Part shown: positions 34,338-46,700 of the stretch, piece after piece
Position numbering within the stretch: the stretch's first letter is position 1
Layout: the number at the start of each line of letters is the position of its first letter
Origin: Perilla frutescens
Lineage: Eukaryota > Streptophyta > Magnoliopsida > Lamiales > Lamiaceae
NCBI GenBank assembly: GCA_026008535.1
Contig: BRKX01000014.1
Location: 4,402,001-4,466,000, forward strand
Length of the DNA: 64,000 bases
Reading direction: 5' to 3'
The notes under the pieces: model-generated
What the model saw: the letters and a program-made list of their open reading frames with translations, nothing else
Told to the model about the DNA's origin: nothing
Databases searched by the model: none
Position numbers and translations under genes: made by a program

Positions 34338-37300
34338 ATGGGAAATTTGCAAAAAACCTTGTTTTGCACATTGTTCACAGTCGGCTTGCTCACATGCACT
34401 AAACTGATCATACTCCCCCACTTTCCCATCCCTCTCTCTCTAAAAATATTCTCTCTCATCTTCTCTCTAGCCGCCATCGTCGGCTTTTCCCGCACCACTT
34501 CCACTTCCACCAACCTACCACCGGGGCCAAGACCCGTCCCCATATTCGGCAACTGGCTCCAAGTCGGCAACGACTTGCACCACCGCCTCCTAGCCGCCAT
34601 GTCGGAGACCTACGGCCCCGTCTTCCTGCTGAAGCTCGGCTCCAAGAATCTCGTGGTGGTGTCGAACCCGGACCTCGCCAACCAAGTCCTCCACACGCAG
34701 GGCGTCGAGTTCGGATCGCGGCCGCGCAACGTCGTCTTCGACATCTTCACCGGGAACGGCCAGGACATGGTCTTCACCGTCTACGGCGATCACTGGCGCA
34801 AAATGCGGCGCATAATGACCCTCCCCTTCTTCACGAACAAGGTCGTGCACCAATACAGCGGCATGTGGGAGAAGGAAATAGAGCTCGTGGTGGACGACTT
34901 GAGGAGCAACGAGGTAGTGAGAGAAGAAGGCATAGTGGTGAGACGGCGGCTGCAACTCATGCTGTATAATATCATGTACAGAATGATGTTTGATGCGAAG
35001 TTCGAGTCGGAGAGTGATCCGTTGTTCGTTGAGGCGACCATGTTCAACTCGGAGCGTAGCCGGTTGGCGCAGAGCTTTGATTACAACTACGGCGATTTCA
35101 TCCCCATGTTGAGGCCGTTCTTGAAGGGGTATCTAGCTAAATGCAGAGATTTGCAGAGAAGAAGGCTCGCTTTTTTCAACAATTACTATGTCCAGAACAG
35201 AAGGTATGTATGTAGTTGCATTCTCAGTATAAATTGCTTAGTTCTAAAAAAAATTTGTTTCAATATTTTTTAACTTAAATATAATTAGGATAAATCCTAA
35301 ATAAAATTTAAAGTTCAACTAAATTATAACAAATTGAAAAAAAAATATAGGATCCGCACAAAGGATGTAGCAGAGAGTGTCACATGGGATCTGAAATCCT
35401 TACGTAATGGCAGCGGCTGGTGGCACGTGAAATCGACATTTTCGTATTACACTATTAAATTTATAATTTTATAATAATTTTGTAAAAATAAAAGTTATTT
35501 AATTATTTTTATTAATGAGGATATATAATTATTTTTTAATATTTAATTTTTATTTTTTTAATTAATAATCCATTATTATGGTTGATTTTTTCATAATTAG
35601 AATTATAATTTTTTAATTCAAATTTTTTGTTAATAAAATCGTTGATTGGGGTTCATTATGTTATAAGTAATTTTTATTTTTACAAAAACTATTACTCCCT
35701 CCGTCCTGATTATATAGTCCCTTTTCTACTCGCACGTAGATTAAAAATATTTATGAAAACAAGAAACAAAAGCTAAACTTCCAACGTTAACCTTATTTAA
35801 TGAATATTAATAAAACTTAAATTTAGCTCAACTTTAATGTATTAATTTTTGAAACAAAAAAAATATGCAATTAATATCAGCAAAGTAATTAAGTTGGTCA
35901 ATTTTAATTAATGTTTCTCTTTTTTTTGAAAAAATAGCATTTAAGATTTATAATTTTCACAAACTTAAATGTTTATTTTTTTAATTTCCAAAACCTAATA
36001 AGGTATAATTGTAAATTTTTATTAAAAATAACACTACTTATAGTAATTGGACTATATAATCAGGACATCTCAAAATAGAAATGTGGACTATATAATTGAG
36101 ACGGAGGAAGTATATAATTATAAATTTAATAGTGTAACATGAAGATATCACACCACTAGTGTAATTAATAGAAGATTTCATCCTTGCTGGTGAGATCTTT
36201 CCGTCTTTGTCCCCCAACCATTCTTTTATATATGGAATTTTTCATGAAAAAAAAAATAGTATGTAGGGTTATTGGTGAAGAAAAATTTGCCCCCTCTCCC
36301 AATGAAAATTTTCTAGTTTCACCCGTACATAGCTGCGGGTGCACACATGGCCGAAGGCCTGAATTATGTTTGAATAAAATCGGGATATAAATTTCATTTC
36401 GCATTTATACCCCTAAAAAAATTCCTCACAATTGGCTGAGTAGAAAGTTGGAGTAATATTCTTCTTACATTATTTTATTTTTTGCTTTACTAATCTTCGC
36501 ATAAACCTTAAAATCAAGTCCAAATTCATTGTTATTTCTCCTTTTTTTGAATCGTGTCCCTTATTTGCCCAATAATTGAATTTGAATTTTGGGTTAATTG
36601 TAGTAGTAGTAGTAAGATTTGTCCCGATTATAATAAAATTAATTTATTGCGTTTACACCTACAAATAAATTACTTCTTATATTGAATTGTTTTAGATTAA
36701 TTTACTATATCGCCATCATGCATGGGTTGTTTGTTCTAATTTCTATTAAATAATTGCATTTGTCAATTATCGCTTGATTATTATAACATAGTTTCTAATT
36801 TGATTAATATTTATAACTCTTGATAACTGTTAGTTTAAACTATAATTTATTTGCGGATCTAAGTTGTTTTACTTTAATTTTCTTTCTAATGTATTAAAAT
36901 AGCAACGAAAATTTAATTTAATTTTTTTGGCATATGAATTGTAGAACTAGGAAAGACACTGATTCTAAATATGTAGGTCGTGCAAGATATATTTTTTGAT
37001 GAGTAAATTTCACTTTTGGTCCCATTAGAATATGGTCACAACACTTTTAGTCCCAAAAGTTACATTTTTGGTCCCAAATGAATTTTTTTCGACAATTTTG
37101 GTCCCATAAAATATTTTTCCGACAATTTTAGTCCCATAAGAAAATTTTTCAACAATTTTAGTCCCAAACTAATTGAGATCTTTGGTGTGCTAGGCGACAC
37201 AAATTGATTTCAGATAGAATGATAGGATGCATTGGATTTCGGAATGTATATTGTTTGTTTTCATATGAATGAAACACATCAAAGATTCACCAAAATTGTT

Positions 37301-38336
37301 AGTTTTGGGATTGAAATTGTCGGAAAAATATCTTATGGGACTAAAATTGTTGGAAAACTTTCTTATGGGACTAAAATTGTCAAAAAAATTCATTTGGAAC
37401 TAAAAAAGTAACTTTTGGGACTAAAAGTGTTTTGACCCTATTCTAATAGGACCAAAAGTGAAATTTACTCATTTTTTGACTATTAAAATTATAATTAACT
37501 CTTGATTTTAATTTTAAAGTTATTAATATTCACTCATATCATTTGTCGTAAATAATCCTGGGTCCGCCACTCAATATACGTATCTCCATTTCAGGAAAAT
37601 AATGGCCGAAAACGGAGAAAAACATAAAATGAGCTGCGCGATGGACCACATAATTGATGCAGAGACGAAAGGAGAGATCAGCTCAGAAAATGTACTATAC
37701 ATAGTCGAGAACATCAACGTTGCAGCGATCGAGACCACTCTTTGGTCGATGGAATGGGCGATTGCTGAGCTAGCCAATCACCCGGCCATCCAGCGCAACA
37801 TCCGCGACGAAATCGCGGCGGTTCTCGGCGGAGAGACGGCGGTGACGGAATCCAACCTGCATCGACTCCCCTATCTACAGGCAACGATCAACGAGACGCT
37901 GCGGCTACACAGCCCAATTCCTCTGCTGGTGCCGCACATGAATCTCGAGCAAGCCACGCTAGGAGGCTACACCATTCCGAGAGAGTCCAAGGTGGTGGTG
38001 AACGCCTGGTGGCTGTCGAACAACCCCGCGTGGTGGAAGAGGCCGGAGGAGTTCCGGCCGGAGCGGTTCTTGGAGGAAGAGGGCGGCACGGAGGCGGCGG
38101 TGGCCGGCGGGAAAGTTGACTTCAGGTTCTTGCCCTTCGGCATGGGGAGGAGGAGCTGCCCCGGGATCATTCTTGCGCTGCCTATCCTCGGCCTAGTGAT
38201 CGCGAGGCTCGTCTCGAGCTTCGAGATCCGGCCGCCTCCGGGGTTGGCGGAGGTGGATGTGAGTGAGAAGGGAGGACAGTTCAGCCTGCACATTGCAAAG
38301 CATTCGGCTCTGGTGTTCAAGCCTATTAAGGCGTAG
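34338..38336 (+). CDS. C4H: trans-cinnamate 4-hydroxylase (cytochrome P450 CYP73A), class-II-like
   Basis: Membrane-bound P450 of the endoplasmic reticulum that hydroxylates cinnamate to p-coumarate, the second step of the phenylpropanoid pathway. Exons 34338-35203 and 37595-38336 join in frame (split Arg codon) to 535 aa. The N-terminal 60 residues hold two hydrophobic stretches, longer than in class I enzymes, then the hinge LPPGPRPVPIFGNWLQVG. NVVFDIFTGNGQDMVFTVYG and HWRKMRRIM are near-diagnostic of C4H. The I-helix motif AAIETT is at 332-337, ETLR is the K-helix, and PERF follows. FGMGRRSCPG carries the haem-ligand Cys 477. SPIPLLVPHMN and the longer hydrophobic start point to class II. 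Only one intron is present (2391 bp), against the two I would expect in class I genes. The usual GKGQDM reads GNGQDM here. I see no lesion. Confidence 0.95.
35441..36142. mobile_element. Outer inverted-repeat element in the C4H intron, carrying a Stowaway MITE
   Basis: The left sequence cgtattacactattaaattt (about 35443) and the right sequence aaatttaatagtgtaacatg (to about 36140) are inverted copies, AT-rich, of 25-35 bp. Similar wording occurs at 38920-39070, so this is a family present at least twice here. The Stowaway element at 35695-36110 sits between the two arms, close to the right one. The exact ends and any target duplication are uncertain. Confidence 0.55.
35695..36110. mobile_element. 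Stowaway-like MITE, 416 bp, TA target
   Basis: The ends ctccctccgtcctgattata and (reversed) cttcctccgtctcaattata match, continuing into tagtcc. TA dinucleotides flank both sides (35693-35694 and 36111-36112), the Tc1/mariner-type target duplication. It lies in the C4H intron and has no coding capacity. Confidence 0.88.
37000..37471. mobile_element. Foldback element in the C4H intron, perfect 8-bp target duplication
   Basis: The termini tgagtaaatttcacttttgg and its inverted partner ending gtgaaatttactca are perfect at the ends. The arms extend about 165 bp each (37000-37170 and 37300-37471), made of repeated ttttggtccca/tgggactaaaa words. A spacer of about 130 bp separates them. TTTTTTGA flanks both sides exactly (36992-36999 and 37472-37479). 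The 8-bp duplication suggests hAT-type mobilisation. A transcript through it would form a long hairpin. Confidence 0.9.
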
Positions 38337-38537
38337 GGAATTTTTATGCACCATAATGAAGTCTCAACAATTTATTTTTGTTGTATTATATATCAATGTG
38401 TTGTTATTCAATTTCGATCAAGAATATACAAGTGTAACACCCCAATTCATTGCATAACTAAGTTTTTTTTTTTAATATATCCTAATTGATGATGGATGAA
38501 TTTTAAATGTAAAATTTAAATTAAAATAAATCATAAT

Positions 38538-38559
<22 letters not shown>

Positions 38560-38580
<21 letters not shown>
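38560..38580. repeat. (TA)n microsatellite downstream of C4H
   Basis: Run of TA dinucleotides in AT-rich sequence just beyond the C4H 3' end. Confidence 0.85.
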
Positions 38581-38583
<3 letters not shown>

Positions 38584-38806
38584 AAAAAATATTAAAGAGT
38601 TGTAACAAGGAATGCAACAGGATTTACAACAAATGATCTCATTTCATCATTTACACACGAGATTTCATGTTATATTCTATGTGTTATATATACATATTTC
38701 GTATTGTATTTTTAAATTACGAGTTTTTCAAGAATTTTTTTTTCTCTTCAATTATTTTTTGTGATTTAATTTAATTTTACGATTGTTTTTTAGATTTACC
38801 CCACCC

Positions 38807-39207
38807 GATTAATAATATTATGGTTGATAATTTTGTTATCTTTTTAATTCATTTTCTTGTTGATAAATGTTGACTATGATTGTTTATGCTATAATTGATT
38901 TTTATTTTATAATAAATATTATTAAAATCATAAATTTGATCGTGAAACACGGAATGAAACACGAAGAAGTGCAACGTGAAATTTGGACCGTGTCATTTAC
39001 TACTATTTGAAACCGAGTTCAAATTTCCTATTACACTTCTATGTGTTTCACTATAAAATTTATGATTTTAATAATATTTATAATAAAATTAAAATCAATT
39101 CTAACATAAATAATCATAGTCAATATTTACCAACAAAAAAAAATGAATTAAAAACTTTATAAAATTTAATTTTGAATCAATCAATCACAATAATGAATTA
39201 TTAATTG
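38807..39207. repeat. Large AT-rich inverted repeat downstream of C4H
   Basis: The left arm (38807-38946: aataatattatggttgataa ... taaaatcataaatttgatcg) and right arm (about 39048-39207: ctataaaatttatgatttta ... taatgaattattaattg) are imperfect reverse complements of about 140-160 bp. A centre of about 100 bp lies between them. The inner arm wording is shared with the C4H-intron element at 35441. No clean target duplication was found. Confidence 0.7.
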
Positions 39208-39336
39208 AAAATTAAAAATTAAATACTAAAAAATAATTATAAACCCTAACTGGGTGTGGTGAACCCTAAAAAAATCTTAAAATTAAACTAAATTACAAAA
39301 AAAAATTGAAGAAAAAAAAATATAAAATATAGATAA

Positions 39337-40454
39337 GGGCCAAATAGGCCACTAAACTAATTTGAGGGGCTCAATTAATCCACTGGAATTTTTTTTTTTT
39401 GCTCAATTAGGCCACCGCGTTTTTAAAATCGTGTCTATTTGAGTCATTGTATGACGGAACCCTAACAGAGGACGTTAACCTGGCTCGAAACGACGTCATT
39501 TTCTTTAAGTTTTTACCCTAACCCATAACCCGATCTACTCGTCCAAACTACACAAAATCCTTCTCTGACTCTTCATTCTCCGATGAAGATGCCGACGACA
39601 GCAAGTCTGGCGAGATGACACTAGGTAAGTTTTTTTCATTTAAATCTGTTCCAACCTCTGTCGACACCTCACTAGTGTCTAAATCAAGGGAGGAGAAATT
39701 GTGGGGTTCAGTATTGTGATTTTTTTAATCTGAGTTCTGATTTTGTTGAATATGGTTGGGATTTATGGGAACAGAACTGGGTAGGTGATTTGTTGATTTT
39801 TTGAGTTTGGAGAAGGAAGATAATGGTGTGGAGTCAGAAGGAGATCAACTATCATATTCTGGGAGAGGGGCAAAAATGCTGCGAGTGATGGTTCCCGTTG
39901 GTTGCTACTTTGGGCTGGACGGGAGGATGGGCAGGTGATGGAGATGGGCTCGGAATGTACGATGATGGATGAGAAGAGGATGATGGGCTGAGAGGTTGAG
40001 GATCTGGGATATGTGTATTTTTGTTCTGTTGTGTTTTTTGAAATTTCGAGAATTGAACATATTTTTTGATATTTTTTGTTGCAGATTTGGAAGAAGAACT
40101 ATGAGCAATCTTTGATAATTTTTTCTGGGATTTCTTTGATGGAGACGAAGCTGCTGGAATCTGGGAAAATTAAAGGAAGAAAATCTGGAAAAATAAAAAA
40201 TTAAAGGAAAAGGACACTAAAATGGATCTAGGGGGGAAAATGACATGAACATGGATGATTTTCATAGTTTATGTAGTTTGAACGAGTGGGTCGGGTTACG
40301 AGTTAAGGTAAAAACTTACAGAGAGTGATGTTGTTTCGAGCCGAGTTAACGTCCTCCGTCATACAATGACTCAATTGACACGATTTTAAAAACGCGGTGG
40401 TCCAATTGAACAAAAAAAAGTTATAGTGGGTTAATTGAGCCCCCAAATTAGTTA
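39337..40454. mobile_element. MULE-like non-autonomous element with long terminal inverted repeats
   Basis: The left arm starts gggccaaataggccactaaa and runs to about 39550; the right arm (about 40262-40454) is its reverse complement over roughly 190 bp. They share phrases such as cgcgtttttaaaatcgtgtc, tcattgtatgacggaa, gttaacctggctcgaaac and acccgatctactcgt. Long arms of this kind are typical of Mutator-like elements. The outer 20 bp of the right arm are missing. The interior, 39555-39625, reads in one frame as SDSSFSDEDADDSKSGEM before a GT donor-like site, so it may carry a captured gene fragment; this is not proven. Confidence 0.75.
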
Positions 40455-41682
40455 AAAAATACATAATTTAAGAGTGCACCGTGAACTATAACACATAAAG
40501 TGTAATAGAAAATTAATTGTTGAAAACCCACTTCGTCCGCGACGTGTAAATTGATTCGGAAATTCCGGAAAAAAAGTCGTTGTCATTTTAACACTTGTCA
40601 TTCAAAATCTTAGTGAAAAGATGACCTCACTGTTTTAATTTATTGCATTATTAATTATTCATATAATTCAATTAAATTGTATGAGCGTAGACCATTCTTG
40701 TTATCATGGTCTACATCTTCCTTGACGTAAGACTTCTTCATTTTGAGAGAAAAAGAAAAAGTAAAAAAAAAAACACAGTCACATAATTTTTACATGTTGA
40801 GGTGTACCACTATACTCTGGAATTTTTTATGGAGTTTGGAGGAGAAGAATGATATTTGGGATGAGAAAAAAATAAATATCAATTAAAGATTGCTGGCTCT
40901 ATAATTAAAAATGAAAAGTAATTTTCTCCCATCTCACTTTTTATTTAAAATATAATTTTCCTTACATGTTTAGTAAAAAAAAACGTTTATGTGGCTTTAA
41001 ATTTTTTTTTGAAAAGTATAGGCTATTGTAGACACAGTATTCAAGACAATAGTTATTTTTAGAATATCATTAATTATTCTTTGCTTAACTGTCTTAGAGT
41101 TTTGAATTTGAGATTATGATATTAAATTAAATACTAACATTAGGGATTTTATGATTATAATTAAAGTGGGAAATTAGGAGTTTTGAATTTGAGATTATTA
41201 TTCATGAATGTTATATTTATTAAAATATTTTAAAAATTAGGAGATTATGATGTTAATTTTTATTATTTTAAAAAAAGAATAAGTAGAACGATGTAATCAA
41301 TTATGAGAACTAATAAGAAAAAAAATATAATACGTTGTTAAAACAACATTGTTTCGTTTACCGGTATGTAAAAAATAAAATTAAATATAATAGGTCGATA
41401 ATCACCCTATTATTGTTCCCTCAGTTTCATAATAATTGTTATTTTTAGAATTACAAAAAAAAGTAAAAAAAAAGAGAGATAAATATATCCTCCTGTCTCT
41501 CCACCTCTATTAAATTTTAGGAAAACAAATTATCTATCAAATGTAAGTTATTATGCGGGAGATTTTATAGTATTTTGATAGGGATAAAATTGGGAGAAAG
41601 AATGTAAAAATGTCTAAAACATGAAATAATTAAAAACAAAATCGAAAGATTAGAACATCAATGATGGTGAGATTGAGTGAAC
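40455..41682. other. AT-rich intergenic DNA
   Basis: No gene is supported. Near 41410 the sequence ccctcagtttcataataatt resembles a Stowaway-type end, but a partner with a TA duplication was not established. Confidence 0.5.
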
Positions 41683-42365
41683 GTAAGCAAATTCAGAAAC
41701 ACAAAATAACGGTTGCTCCGTCACCAACAGTTCAAACTCCCATAAAATAAGCCAGTCACTGATCGATGGTACATCGTATCCGACAAAATAAACAAGAGTC
41801 TATGATTTTTTGTTGATACATGAGATAGCAAAAACAAATAAAAGCGTATTAAAAAATAGATAACCATAACCGTTATACATAAATCGTTGAGGGAGTATTA
41901 TTTTCCTACCCCATAAGCAAATTCAGAAACATAAAATAACGGTCGCTCTGTCACCAACAGTTCAAACTCCCATAGAAAAAGCCCGTCACTGGTTGATGGT
42001 ACATCATATCCGACAAAATAAACAATAGACTAAGATTTTGTTGATCCATGAAATAGCGAAAATAAATAAAAGCGCATTCAAAATAGATAACCATAACCGC
42101 GATACATAAATTGCCGAGAGAGTGTAAGTTTCCTACCACGTAAGCAAATTCATAAACACAAAATAACGGTCGCTCCGTCACCAGCAGTTCAATCTCCCAT
42201 AAAATAAATTTTTTAAATCCGCCATTGGTAGATGGTATATCACATCTGACAAAATAAACAAGAACTTGTAATTTTATTGATCCATGAGATAATGAAAATA
42301 AATAAAAACCCATTAAAAAAATAAATAACACAGATAACCATTACCGTTATACATAAATCATCATC
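41683..42365. repeat. Three-copy tandem repeat, unit about 228 bp, upstream of MET1
   Basis: The phrase taagcaaattcagaaacaca and variants start the copies at 41683, 41913 and 42140, with spacings of 230 and 227 bp. Each copy continues with aataacggt(t/c)gctc, gtcaccaacagttcaa, gatggtacatc and taaccataaccg. The copies differ by scattered substitutions and small indels, so the array is moderately old. It ends about 220 bp before the E2F site of the MET1 promoter. The minus-strand open frame 42331-41951 merely follows the repeat. Confidence 0.93.
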
Positions 42366-42588
42366 TTGTACCTAATCACCATAAACTTCCATTTAATTGT
42401 ACCATGATTGTAAACTATTCTCATCATGTCTTAAAATAAAACTCCTTCTCCACATAATTAATTATCACGTTGAGGTATTATTGATCGTACATCTTTAATA
42501 AATAAATAAATAAATGAATAATAATAAACATTTGAAATTTCACCTAAGAAAAGAAAAGGAAGCTGCATTTTGATTTTACGTTATGATA

Positions 42589-42596
42589 TTGGCGCG
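42589..42596. promoter_or_regulatory. E2F site in the MET1 promoter
   Basis: TTGGCGCG matches the E2F consensus TTSSCGSS exactly, 65 bp upstream of the TATA box and in an otherwise AT-rich region. A further partial match, agcgccatt, follows at about 42623. Control of MET1 by the RBR/E2F pathway is established in Arabidopsis; here it is inferred from the site. Confidence 0.65.
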
Positions 42597-42659
42597 CGGC
42601 AGCCCAAAAAATTGAAATGGTAGCGCCATTTGTCGTCCCTCCCCTCTAAATTTTCAGCT

Positions 42660-42667
42660 TTATATAT
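42660..42667 (+). promoter_or_regulatory. Probable TATA box of MET1
   Basis: TTATATAT lies just upstream of a GC-rich, pyrimidine-rich stretch that looks like a leader exon (42690-42908). That exon ends at a GT donor (42909). The matching acceptor is at 43672-43673, placing a leader intron of 765 bp before the start codon at 43720. Confidence 0.5.
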
Positions 42668-43719
42668 CGCGGTTGGCCTAGGGTTCCGATCTATCGCTCT
42701 CTCCTCAATCTCTGCGGCCGGCTTAGCTCCTCATTCCGGCAACCAGCGGCGGCGGCGCCCGCCAGGCCTCGCTCTCTCACCCTCACTCTCAGTCACTCCT
42801 TTCGCCGTCGGAAACCACTCTCTCCCTTTTTCTTCCGCTCGACTTTGATCCTCGCCTTCAGCAGGTCAATCCACCACCTCGCTCGGCCGTTTTCACCGCC
42901 GTCGTCGGGTACCTTTTTCAACGTTGTTTTATTTTGGGCAGGACTAGTTGATCTGAATTGGAACTTTTTTTTTTCTTCTTCTTTTTTGGCATTGAATTGT
43001 AGCCTTGATGCTAAATTTTGTTTTGCGCAAGGCTTAATTATGTTTATTTTGTTTTAATGTTTGTTTTCCTGTAATTTTTCAGTTGATTTGTTTGCATTGA
43101 GACTTTGATGCTATTTATTTTTTAGCTTTTTCACCGATCTAGAAGAGATTTTAGAATGAGACCAGTCTATATTGAATTTAATGAATTTGAGATCAAGTCG
43201 GGTTCACTTTCTTTGGTACATCATAAGGCCGCACAATGGCTATGGATGCCTAGAGCAATTTTAACCGCATTGAACATTTTTTGTGAGGAACACTGATATG
43301 CCAAACTGAATTTTGAGTGTTTTGGTGGGATACACACAAACTTTCAAGTAAATTTTGATTCATCCATCAATCAAAGATTTGTGTGGTGTCTAGAATTTTG
43401 GTCAATGGTTGTCACGTTCTTCATTTATGCTATGCAAATACTTTCTTTAACTGGAAACATAATTTGCTTGCATTTTCTTTCCTAAGAATGAAATTTACCT
43501 TTAATTTGTGATTTTAGCCATTTGCGCTATAGATTATTCCATCCCACATTAATAGGATTGTTGTGCGTCTTTATTTCATGGATTGGCTACCTCCACACTG
43601 CTTCATTTATGTACTGTGGTCTTTCAATGACTTTTGCCTGACTTATTTGTGACATTTCTCTTGGTTTTTATAGGGATCAGAAAGGGCAAAGACAAAGCAG
43701 TTTTGCATCTAAAAAAGAC

Positions 43720-46700
43720 ATGGCAACTGATCAAAAACAAAAAAAGAGGTCTGCTTCCCAAACTGTCGCAGACCCCATTGTTTCTCGTAAAATGCCAAAG
43801 CGAGCTGCTGCTTGTTCAGATTTCAAGGAGAAATCTGTCCGAGTATCCAATAAAGATTATGTAATTGAAGCAAAAAAAGAGGGAATTGTTGAGGAAGAAG
43901 TTCTAGCTGTTCGTCTTACTGCTGAACAAGAGAATGGTCGCCCATGTAGGCGGCTTACAGATTTCACATTTCATAATTCAGATGGCACCTCACAACCTTT
44001 TGAAATGCTGGAAGTTGATGATATCTTTATTTCTGGCCTTATCTTACCACTTGAGGAAAGTGTTGACAAGGAGAAAGGAAAAGGAATAAGATGCGAAGGA
44101 TTTGGACGCATTGAAGAATGGGCCATATCTGGTTATGAAGATGGATCACCAGTAATATGGGTTACCACAGAGATTGCTGATTATGAATGTATTAAGCCAT
44201 CTGGAAGCTACAAGAAGTTTTATGACCATTTTAATGCTAAAGCTAGTGCTTGCATTGAGGTTTATAAGATATTATCAAAATCTTCCAGAGGTGATCTAAG
44301 CCTTGATGAGTTGCTTGCTGGGGTTGTGCGTGCAATGAATGGGATGAAGTGTTTCTCCCGTGGTGTATCTATCAGGGATTTTGTTGTTTCTCAGGGTGAG
44401 TTCATTTATAACCAACTTATTGGTCTGGATGAGACTACAAAAAAGACTGATCACCTTTTTGTTGAGCTACCCGTCCTAAATGCTCTTAAAGATGAAAATA
44501 GTAAGTTGGCGGACTTTGGACAAGCTCAGCCTGTCTCTTTGCCAGGGAATCTGAGAATTGGCCCGAAAATTGGGGATGAGAACAAAAATGATTTATTGGC
44601 CGAGCCTTGTCGGATAGAAGAAGATGAAGATTCAAAAATGGCAAGGCTGTTACAGGAAGAAGAGCACTGGCGCTCACTGAAGCAGAAGAAGAGTCGGGGT
44701 TCTGCCTCGTTGGGCAAATATTACATTAAGATCAATGAGGATGAAATAGCCAATGACTATCCTCTACCTGCCTATTATAAGTTTTCAAATGAAGAAACTG
44801 ATGAGTATATCATTTTTGACAGTGGCATAGACGTGCTAAATATTGAAGACCTACCCCGAAGCATGCTCCATGACTGGGCATTGTACAATTCAGATGCTAG
44901 GTTGGTTCCATTAGAGCTCCTTCCCTTGAAACCCTGTGATGAAATTGATGTTACAATATTTGGGTCAGGCATAATGACCGCAGATGATGGGTCTGGATAC
45001 ATTTGTGATGGCGATTCTACTCATTCTTCAAGTGGTTCTGGGGATTCTGCAGTTGAAGGGATCCCTGTTTTCTTGAGTGCAATAAAAGAATGGGTGATTG
45101 AGTTTGGGTCCTCGATGATTTCCATTTCAATACGAACTGATATGGCCTGGTATGTTACTCCTGTCTGTTTGAAAATGTATGTTAGTTCCATATGATATTT
45201 GAGCATACAGTTTTAACTGGTTTATCTGCCTCTGCTATTTTTTTATCGTTTGCAATAGAACTTTCTAGAATTTTCATGTCACGTGTTGGATCATCTAGGA
45301 TGGTTAATGTGGCTAAAAAATATTGCATTATATTTGTTTGACGTATTAATAATGGTTGCCTAAGATACTAAACACTAAAGTTTAACAGCATAGAGGAAAT
45401 ATTTAAAGAAAGTAAAGGCTGTAATATTGCATTTTCAGAGCAATTTAACATCTTAGTAAATGTTCCAGGAGTTGTCCCATTAATTAAGGATCCTGATTAA
45501 TCAATAATATCTGCACATTTCCTCGTTTCACACAATTTGGAGATTTTGAAGTTTTATTGCTTTATTTCTTTTTATGCTTCAGGTACAGGCTTGGAAAGCC
45601 TTCAAAGCAATATGCTCCTTGGTATGAGCGAGTCCTGAAAACAGCAAGGCTCGCCATCAGTATCATTACCTTGTTAAAGGAGCAGATCCGGGTGTCAAGA
45701 CTTTCTTTCACTGATGTAATCAAGAGAATCTCAGAATTTGCCAAGGACCACCCTGCTTTTTTATCATCTACTCCAGACGTAGTGGAGAGATATGTGGTTG
45801 TGCATGGTCAGATTATTCTGCAGCAATTTTCTGAGTATCCTGATGATCACATAAAGAAGTGTGCTTTCGCAATTGGCCTCGCCAAGAAAATGGAAGAGAA
45901 GCACCATACTAAATGGCTTGTCAAGAAAAAGAAGCTACTCCATAGGAATGAACAAAATTTAAACCCCAGGGCTGCTATTGAGCCTGTTGTGTCCAAAAGG
46001 AAGGCTATGCAGGCAACTACGACTAGGCTAATCAACAGAATCTGGGGTGAATACTATTCAAATTACTCGCCTGAGGCATCGGATGAAGGAGTGAATTGTG
46101 AAGTAAAAGAGCTTGATGAAATTGAAGAGCAAGAGGAAACCGAAGAGAATGATGCTTTGGAGGAGAAACTGGAAGTATTGGAACAGACTCACACAACTAC
46201 CACGACACCAAGGCAAACCAAGTCAAGACCATGTGGCAAGGAAGTGAAGTGGGAAGGGGAATCTGTAGGTAAATTACCTACTGGTGAGGCTTTATATAAG
46301 ACGGCCATAGTTTATGGAAATGAAATTGTGGTCGGGGGGGCTGTTCTTCTGCAAGATGATGAAATGGATGATTTTTCACCCATCTATTTTGTAGAATACA
46401 TGTTTGAAAAGTTAGATGGAAGTAAAATGTTTCATGGGAGAGTGATGCAACGAGGTTGCCAAACTGTGCTTGGAAACACAGCTAATGAAAGGGAGATATT
46501 TTTGACAAATGAGTGTATGGACTTCCAACTACAAGAAGTCAAACAAAGTGTAAGTGTTGATATAAGATCAATACCTTGGGGTCATCAGCTCAGAAAGGCA
46601 AACGCTAATGCTGACAAAATTGATAGAGCCAGAGCAGAGGAAAGGAAGAAGCAGGGATTGCCTACTGAATACTATTGCAAAAGTTTGTATTGGCCCGAGA

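Noticed and set aside
42630..43057. Small ORFs in the MET1 leader
   Set aside because: They fall in the leader exon and intron; the second runs into the intron donor region.
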